DNA from: Anaerolineae bacterium
GTDB lineage: Bacteria; Chloroflexota; Anaerolineae; Aggregatilineales; UBA3940
NCBI GenBank assembly: GCA_016926985.1
Contig: JAFGNO010000142.1
Coordinates: 1 to 10,614 of the forward strand
Direction of reading: 5' to 3'
Length of the DNA stretch: 10,614 bases
Shown here: positions 5,925 through 10,614 of the stretch, piece after piece
How the letters are laid out: every line of letters starts with the position of its first letter
Numbering within the stretch: the first letter of the stretch is position 1
Program-made: the position numbers and the translations under genes
The notes under the pieces: generated by a model
The model's input: only the letters and a program-made list of their open reading frames with translations
Databases searched by the model: none
Told to the model about the DNA's origin: nothing

Positions 5925-8210
5925 ATGGTTAAAAAGCTGCGTCCCCAACCCAAGAGATATACCCTGCAGAAGCTGGCCGCCCTCTTTTTTGTGCTGTTGC
6001 TCCCCGCCGTGACAATAGCCACGGCCCAGGACAATACAGAACGCGAGCAGGTTGTCGAAGATATCATGCAGGCAACCGTATTTATCATGCAGACCTACGA
6101 GATAGGAACCACCCAGGCAATCTCCTGCGTTGGTTCGGGCACACTGGTCAGTCAGGATGGGTTGATCCTGACCAATGCGCACCTTGCAACCGCCATGGGC
6201 CCATGCAGAGGAGAACGAATTGTCATCGCTCTACCTCTACAACTGGATGAGCCGCCAATTCCAACATATACTGCGGAATTGCAGCAGGTCGACCCGGCAT
6301 ACAACCTGGCTGTTCTCCAGATATCTGCCGGGCTGGATGGCAGCCCAATCGACAGGGCCTCACTCAATCTTCCGCATGTGAGATTGGGAGATCCTTCCTC
6401 GCTGCTGCCCGGTAATGGCGTGTTATTCTCCGGTTACGAAGACCTGACTGCAACCGGCGTATCCCTGGTTGAAGGCGTTATCACCGGGATCACCGCAGAG
6501 ACAAACGGCAGCGAATTCGCCTGGTTACGGACAGATGCCAGTCTTGGGGGTGGTATGAGCGGCGGCGGCGTATACACCAATGATGGACGGCTGGTAGGCA
6601 TTATGAGCAGCGCGCCCAGGAATCTGGGAACACAGGCCGACACAACCTGTTTGAGCATTCAAGATAGCGACCAGGATGGCATCATCACTGAGCGCGACCC
6701 CTGCGTACCAATAGGCACCCCTATCACAGCGTTCAGACCGGTTGTCTTTGCCCATCACCTGCTTAATGCTGCTACAAATGGGTTGAGTAGCGCCGATTCT
6801 TCTCCACCTGGGCCAGGTTTGTCCCCCAATATCGATCCTCTCGTGGGAAGGCTCTTTGTATCTTCCGGCGTCAATCCTTACCAATACCCAGGCAGAATTA
6901 TCAGTAGTGCGCCTTCCGGAACAGACAGCCTTTTCCTGTTCTTTGAACACAAGAACATGCCCCCCGGGATGCCTTATCTTCTGCAAATAACCCGTGACGG
7001 ACAACCCATGCCACAGTTCAGCCTGGGCCCGTTGGTATGGTCTGGCCCTCAGGATGGCATCTGGTATATTGGGACTGAAGGGAAAACCTGGCCAGATGGA
7101 CTCTATGAATTCACCCTTCTGATCAACGACCTGCCTGTCGGTTCTGTGCAACTTCGCATTGGGGCAGATCCAACAGAGAACAATATCCTCAGCGATCTTG
7201 TGTTCGGTATACCAGACGCGCAAGGAAACCTGTCTGCCCGGAGCCCGGTATTTCCGGCAACAATCACTCAATTAGCGGCTGAGTTTAGCTATTCACAAAT
7301 GATTGAGGGCACAGCGTGGTCAGAAATCTGGTATTTAAACAACGAGGTTATTTATAAGATCACACACACCTGGGATGCCGGGAGGGATGGACGTCATCGA
7401 TTGAGTGTTTCCAGCGAGGCCGGACTACCGGAAGGCAACTACCAACTGGAAATCCTGATTGAAGATCGGCTGGCCGCAATCGGCTTGTTCACTCTGGCAG
7501 GACAACCAACAAGTGATACCATGCCCATCGCCCTGTTCAATGGCCGTGTCTCAAATGAAATCTCAAACGACGGGAAGCCAGCCAACGCAATTGGGACAAG
7601 TGGAATGGCTTTCCCGTTCAGCAGTAGAAGTCTCTATGTCTTTTTTGATTGGGACAATATTTCTACCGGCACAAACTGGACCTATCGATGGTTTCACAAT
7701 GGCCGGTTAGCAATTTCAGAAACCCAACCATGGGGCAGGAATGCAACCGGCAACGACATGTGGATCGGTCTCTTCTCTGACCAGCAACTCTCTGAAGGGG
7801 AATATACGTTAGATATATTGATTGAGAACCAACCGTTTATCTCGGTGGCGATGACCGTGGGAAGCGGCACACAGGCAGAGACAGGCACCGATGCAGATTC
7901 AAATGAAGTGTTGATAACCGGTAAAGTTGTCGACGCACTGACCGGTGATAGCATTGATGGAGCCCTGGTCTTTTTCCTGGATGTCGCTTTTGAGTCCCCC
8001 GCCTTCCTGTGGGATAGCTCGCAAATTCACACCCAGGCAGTCACCGACCGAAACGGCCAATTCGAACTCTTACGAGGGCTGGAAAGGGGGCGCTATTATA
8101 CCATCTATGTGATCGCCGACGGGTATATCACCATGGTCGATGATAACGTAACCATTTTCAGAGACCAGCCATCACCAACGGATATCCTCATTCAGATGAC
8201 CCGACCATGA
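5925..8210 (+). CDS. Secreted trypsin/HtrA-like protein with three repeated beta modules and a C-terminal carboxypeptidase-regulatory-like domain
   Basis: The protein has 761 residues. A signal peptide (1-34, cleavage likely after ATA) leads into an S1/HtrA-like domain (about 40-285). That domain contains GSGTLVSQDG (70-79), LTNAHL with His86, DPAYNLAVL (123-131) and GGGMSGGGVY with Ser212. Asn127 lies where the catalytic Asp belongs, so activity may be reduced or lost. Inserted in the domain is DSDQDGIITERD (247-258), an EF-hand-like calcium loop between Cys242 and Cys260. Three related modules of about 110 residues follow (about 303-412, 424-525 and 534-645). Each ends with a (P/S)xGxYxxxxLI(N/E)(D/N) strand, at 390-402, 502-514 and 623-635. 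A SPxxP-rich linker (about 287-302) precedes them. The C-terminal domain (663-759) has the ITGKVVDALTGDSIDGA start and TDRNGQFEL turn of carboxypeptidase-regulatory-like folds. No membrane anchor or PDZ domain is seen. It is the third gene of a coupled operon. Confidence 0.88.
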   Translation: MVKKLRPQPKRYTLQKLAALFFVLLLPAVTIATAQDNTEREQVVEDIMQATVFIMQTYEIGTTQAISCVGSGTLVSQDGLILTNAHLATAMGPCRGERIVIALPLQLDEPPIPTYTAELQQVDPAYNLAVLQISAGLDGSPIDRASLNLPHVRLGDPSSLLPGNGVLFSGYEDLTATGVSLVEGVITGITAETNGSEFAWLRTDASLGGGMSGGGVYTNDGRLVGIMSSAPRNLGTQADTTCLSIQDSDQDGIITERDPCVPIGTPITAFRPVVFAHHLLNAATNGLSSADSSPPGPGLSPNIDPLVGRLFVSSGVNPYQYPGRIISSAPSGTDSLFLFFEHKNMPPGMPYLLQITRDGQPMPQFSLGPLVWSGPQDGIWYIGTEGKTWPDGLYEFTLLINDLPVGSVQLRIGADPTENNILSDLVFGIPDAQGNLSARSPVFPATITQLAAEFSYSQMIEGTAWSEIWYLNNEVIYKITHTWDAGRDGRHRLSVSSEAGLPEGNYQLEILIEDRLAAIGLFTLAGQPTSDTMPIALFNGRVSNEISNDGKPANAIGTSGMAFPFSSRSLYVFFDWDNISTGTNWTYRWFHNGRLAISETQPWGRNATGNDMWIGLFSDQQLSEGEYTLDILIENQPFISVAMTVGSGTQAETGTDADSNEVLITGKVVDALTGDSIDGALVFFLDVAFESPAFLWDSSQIHTQAVTDRNGQFELLRGLERGRYYTIYVIADGYITMVDDNVTIFRDQPSPTDILIQMTRP

Positions 8211-9152
8211 CTCGCGTAGCCATTTCTGACAGCAGTCCAGGACAGCAGTGCAATCGGTTACATCCAGATCAAACCACGTTATTGAGGGGTCGTTTAGCCG
8301 GAACCAGGTATATTGCTGCCGGATGAAACGCCGGGTCTCACGCTTAATCCGACTTACTGCCTCATCAAGTGTATGCTCACCGGTAAAGTAGCCCATAAAC
8401 TGCCGGTATCCCAGACTCGCCATCGCCGTATCGGACCAGCCATATCCCCACTGGATGAGCGCCTTGACTTCCTCCACCAGGCCAGCTTCAATCATGAGGT
8501 CTGCTCGCCTGTCGACCCGGCTATACAGGGAAGACCTGGCGCGGGTAAGCCCTATTATCAATATGGGATAGGCTGGTGCATTGCGCTGCTGATGCCCAGT
8601 AATTGGGATACCAGTTTCCAGATACACTTCAAAAGCCCGTATCATCCGGCGGATATTGCGATAGTCGATTTTGGTCGCGGCCTCCGGGTCTGCCGACGCC
8701 AACCACCGATGCAAACACTCGCGCCCATAAAGGCAGGCAAAACTTTCCAGGTCCATACGCAAGCAGAAGCGGGGTGCCACGCGCGGGATACCCCATCCCT
8801 CCGTGATCGACCTGACGTATTGCCCCGATCCGCCAACCAGCAGAGGAATTCTATCCCTCCGGTGTATATCAGCAATGGTCTGCCGGGCAAGTTCCTGATA
8901 TGACGCAAGCGTAAGGGATTCGGAAGGATCGAGAAAATCGAACAGGTGATGTGGTACTGACTCTATATCCTGCGCCGTGGGTTTAGCAGTCCCTATATCC
9001 AGCAATTGGTAGACCTGCCGAGAATCGGCATTGACTATCTCCCCTCCAATGTGCTGCGCAATGTAAATAGCAACGCCTGATTTTCCTACAGCAGTCGGCC
9101 CGACTATGACAATCAGGGGGGGAGTTTTGTTCCTATTCGGCATATACTGCAT
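8172..9152 (-). CDS. miaA: tRNA dimethylallyltransferase (tRNA A37 isopentenyltransferase)
   Basis: This cytoplasmic enzyme transfers the dimethylallyl group to N6 of adenosine 37 in tRNAs that read codons starting with U. Its 326 residues match the usual size. Motifs are the P-loop GPTAVGKS (18-25), NADSRQVY with the catalytic Asp (41-48), DIGTAKP (52-58), HHLFD (68-72), GGSGQYV (107-113, usually GGTGLY), the tRNA-binding block around RNIRRMIRAFEVY (165-177), VDRRADLMIEAGLVEEV (213-229) and RRFIRQQYTWFR (274-285). It follows yraN with a short overlap: 20 bases if ATG 9152 is used, 11 if ATG 9143 (Met4) is used. Neither start has a clear ribosome site, so coupling to yraN is likely. Its last 39 bases overlap the end of the convergent protease gene. 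Confidence 0.96.
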   Translation of the reverse strand: MQYMPNRNKTPPLIVIVGPTAVGKSGVAIYIAQHIGGEIVNADSRQVYQLLDIGTAKPTAQDIESVPHHLFDFLDPSESLTLASYQELARQTIADIHRRDRIPLLVGGSGQYVRSITEGWGIPRVAPRFCLRMDLESFACLYGRECLHRWLASADPEAATKIDYRNIRRMIRAFEVYLETGIPITGHQQRNAPAYPILIIGLTRARSSLYSRVDRRADLMIEAGLVEEVKALIQWGYGWSDTAMASLGYRQFMGYFTGEHTLDEAVSRIKRETRRFIRQQYTWFRLNDPSITWFDLDVTDCTAVLDCCQKWLRESWSGHLNEDIRW

Positions 9153-9528
9153 TACGGTGAATATGCAACCGGACTACCCGCCCCGTAGATGACAGGGCAA
9201 TTGCCACGACATCAATGCGCCAGTCGACATCAGTCAGGTCATTTTCGACCAGATACACCTGCGCCACAGCAAAGAGCCGTCGTTTTTTGTCTGATGTTAC
9301 TGCTTCTTCCGGAGTACCATAAGCTTCGCTCCGGCGCGTCTTTACCTCAACAAAAACCCAAACATCCCTTTCAAGAGCGATCAGGTCAATCTCACCGGCA
9401 AAGCAACGCCAGTTCATTTCAACAATGGTATATCCATAGGTGCTGAGCGCCTGCCGGGCGATTTGCTCACCAAGTTCCCCGATTTCAGCAGGAGAGAGCC
9501 TGGCGTTATTCGCTTCACCATCCTGCAT
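9133..9528 (-). CDS. yraN: YraN family (UPF0102) nuclease-fold protein
   Basis: The 131 residues carry the family landmarks: GELGEQIA (17-24), GEIDLIA (45-51), FVEVKTRR (59-66), YGTPEEAV (70-77), KKRRL (81-85) and WRIDVVAI (103-110). Asp48, Glu61 and Lys63 form the PD-(D/E)XK-like arrangement of Holliday-junction-resolvase-type folds. The cellular role of the family is not well established. It is widely conserved and often sits among housekeeping genes, here directly upstream of miaA with overlapping ends. It is divergent from the cyclic-nucleotide-binding gene across a 58-base gap. ATG 9528 was chosen because family members start shortly before the GxxGE motif; the ribosome site is weak. Confidence 0.93.
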   Translation of the reverse strand: MQDGEANNARLSPAEIGELGEQIARQALSTYGYTIVEMNWRCFAGEIDLIALERDVWVFVEVKTRRSEAYGTPEEAVTSDKKRRLFAVAQVYLVENDLTDVDWRIDVVAIALSSTGRVVRLHIHRNAVYAE

Positions 9529-9586
9529 TGTCGCGCTGCCTGTTCTATACTAAACTAATCACTACTGCTGGATCAAGGAGAGCAGC
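9529..9586. promoter_or_regulatory. Divergent promoter gap between yraN and the cNMP-binding gene
   Basis: This 58-base gap must serve both directions. On the minus strand TTGATC (9576-9571), 18 bases, TAGTAT (9552-9547) could drive yraN-miaA. On the plus strand TATACT (9546-9551) is a good -10 for the cNMP-binding gene but has no matching -35. The two -10 boxes overlap. AAGGAG (9575-9580) is a strong ribosome site 6 bases before ATG 9587. The promoter calls are weak; the ribosome site is clear. Confidence 0.35.
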
Positions 9587-10108
9587 ATGACCCAAGAAAA
9601 AGAGATCACTGATATCTTACATCAAACCTCGATATTTGCAGGCATTGGCAAGAAATACCTGGAAAAAATCGTGGAAATCTGCAAACTGCGGAAGTATTCT
9701 CCAGGTGATATGATATTTGACCAGGGTTCGGCCAGCAGCGAGCTGTATATTGTTGCAGAGGGCGAGATAGACATCCTGATCCAGATTGAACCAGAAGCGC
9801 TTGCTCAGAATCGTATGACAGAGGAAACAACCATCACCACCATACGCCGTCTGGGGTCTTTCGGTGAGATATCCCTGGTCGATGATGGCATCCGCTCTGC
9901 CGCGGCACGGTGTGGTACCGCCGATACTACTCTGATTGTCATCCCCCGCAAAAAACTCATCAAACTATGTGAGAATTATCCGCGGCTGGGCTACGGCCTG
10001 ATGAGAAACCTTGCGATTGACCTCGCCCTGACTATCAGAACCCGGACAACAGATATGCAAATCCGCGAACAGATGACGTGGCACAGGACCTTCCTGGGAA
10101 GATACTGA
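9587..10108 (+). CDS. Stand-alone cyclic-nucleotide-binding-domain protein
   Basis: The 173 residues consist of one CRP/FNR-type cyclic-nucleotide-binding domain (about 13-125) and a short helical tail. The phosphate-binding cassette reads FGEISLVDDG (92-101) followed by Arg103, Ser104 and Ala105. The Glu and Arg that contact the cyclic nucleotide in CRP are therefore present, and ligand binding is plausible. The beta-roll start LRKYSPGDMIFDQG (34-47) and LYIVAEGEIDI (53-63) are typical. An insertion of about 15 residues (EPEALAQNRMTEETT, 68-82) lies between strands. There is no helix-turn-helix, so it is not a CRP-like DNA-binding regulator in this form. It may act by protein contact. The ATG has a strong AAGGAG ribosome site. 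The gene after it has its own promoter, so it is probably monocistronic. The ligand (cAMP, cGMP or other) is unknown. Confidence 0.9.
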   Translation: MTQEKEITDILHQTSIFAGIGKKYLEKIVEICKLRKYSPGDMIFDQGSASSELYIVAEGEIDILIQIEPEALAQNRMTEETTITTIRRLGSFGEISLVDDGIRSAAARCGTADTTLIVIPRKKLIKLCENYPRLGYGLMRNLAIDLALTIRTRTTDMQIREQMTWHRTFLGRY

Positions 10109-10134
10109 CACCTCTTCTCAAGCCGCGATATAAT
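10105..10134 (+). promoter_or_regulatory. Sigma70-type promoter of the glycosyltransferase gene
   Basis: CTGACA (10105-10110, 5 of 6 consensus bases) is separated by 18 bases from a perfect TATAAT (10129-10134). The -35 box covers the stop codon of the preceding gene. Transcription would start near 10141, giving a leader of about 50 bases with an AAGGA ribosome site at 10181-10185. Confidence 0.65.
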
Positions 10135-10192
10135 TGCATTCTGATTGGCCCCTGACGGCAGCCAACACCCATATGACGACAAGGAACTGACC

Positions 10193-10614
10193 TTGACTAC
10201 GATCACGCACAGGTCCCACTCTCTGCGGAAATTCATGACCTTGAGCACAGCCATCCTGCTGATTGCCTTTGCGTTTCGAATCTGTCGTTTGCTCGTGATG
10301 CCTCTCTATATTGATGAGGCCACCCACATCATGTGGTCATACGATGCTGCAAAAGACAACATACTGATAGGAATTGGCGACAACAAGTTTCTGTTTCCGG
10401 CAATCCTGGCATTGTTCAACCCCTATGGGCCAGAAAGCCCATTCCTGGGCCGAATGGTCTCTGTCTTCGCCGGGGTGGTCACGGTCAGCGCCTGCCTGAC
10501 GCTGGGGCGGATGCTGGGCGGGAAACGCATCGGCCTGCTCGCCGGTCTCCTGAGCGCGCTGGCCCCCATGCTGGTATTCCTCGACCGTCAGGCGCTGATT
10601 GATCCGCTACTCAC
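10193..10614 (+). CDS. GT-C membrane glycosyltransferase (ArnT/PMT-like), C-terminus beyond window
   Basis: The frame starts at TTG 10193 and is open to the right edge (140 residues visible). The start is supported by AAGGA 7 bases upstream; an in-frame ATG at 10235 is the alternative. The first membrane segment (about 16-36) is followed by LYIDEATH (38-45), the acidic first-loop motif that GT-C enzymes use for catalysis or metal contact. Then come LGRMVSVFAG (86-95) and further hydrophobic segments (about 89-107 and 113-131) with ALAPMLVFLDRQAL. Enzymes of this class move sugars from polyprenyl-phosphate carriers to lipids, polysaccharides or proteins on the outer face of the membrane. Acceptor and donor cannot be told from this part. 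Base composition and codon use look like the neighbours. A well-placed promoter precedes the gene. Confidence 0.85.
   Translation, partial: MTTITHRSHSLRKFMTLSTAILLIAFAFRICRLLVMPLYIDEATHIMWSYDAAKDNILIGIGDNKFLFPAILALFNPYGPESPFLGRMVSVFAGVVTVSACLTLGRMLGGKRIGLLAGLLSALAPMLVFLDRQALIDPLL

Noticed and set aside
6525..7271. 248-codon minus-strand open frame inside the secreted protease gene
   Set aside because: It is antisense to a frame with clear signal peptide and domains, its product shows no recognisable domain, and it has no ribosome site or promoter.
8228..8249. Direct repeat GACAGCAGT, two copies 13 bases apart, in the miaA end
   Set aside because: Only 9 bases long, inside coding sequence, with no mobile-element features nearby; probably chance.
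1..10614. CRISPR array, tRNA, rRNA, insertion sequence or phage genes
   Set aside because: No regularly spaced repeats, cloverleaf, transposase motif or terminal inverted repeats were seen on either strand.

Overview
The window looks like a chromosomal segment from a free-living bacterium, most likely Chloroflexota (Anaerolineae-like). I infer this from family resemblance, not from a database search. The clues are a GH3 hydrolase with motifs such as PLFVGIE, MAIGATWDP and LGINLYLGP, a family 5 solute-binding lipoprotein carrying a DTDGDGWRD acidic loop, and a GT-C glycosyltransferase with an IDEATH motif. Base composition is even (roughly half G+C). I see no insertion sequences, phage genes, CRISPR array, tRNA or rRNA. 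Genes are tightly packed with start/stop overlaps. The longest gene-free stretch is 137 bases.

Left part, minus strand (4228 down to 1): a peptide-type ABC importer operon made of a lipoprotein binding protein (4228-2636), a DppB-type permease (2631-1699) and a DppC-type permease (1702-848). A long hairpin covers the end of the last permease gene. It is followed by a secreted GH3 glycosidase of the beta-N-acetylhexosaminidase type, which runs off the left edge. No ATP-binding subunit is present in the window. A good promoter (TTGTAA-N17-TATAAT) lies upstream of the binding-protein gene.

Centre, plus strand (4351-8210): three tightly coupled genes, all predicted to act in or outside the membrane. 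The first is a polytopic membrane protein with an N-terminal zinc-ribbon-like motif and a degraded PrsW-peptidase-like core. The second is a single-pass protein with a PsbP-like outer domain. The third is a 761-residue secreted protein with an HtrA/trypsin-like domain, three repeated beta-rich modules and a C-terminal carboxypeptidase-regulatory-like domain. Both peptidase-like proteins depart from the canonical catalytic residues: the PrsW-like one lacks the EE, EN and His positions, and the trypsin-like one has Asn where Asp is expected. This is the best candidate for an undescribed system, perhaps an envelope-sensing or substrate-binding pseudo-protease module.

Right part: yraN and miaA lie on the minus strand as an overlapping pair, and the end of miaA overlaps the end of the protease gene tail to tail. 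Divergent from yraN is a stand-alone cyclic-nucleotide-binding-domain protein. It is followed, behind its own promoter, by a GT-C membrane glycosyltransferase that runs off the right edge.
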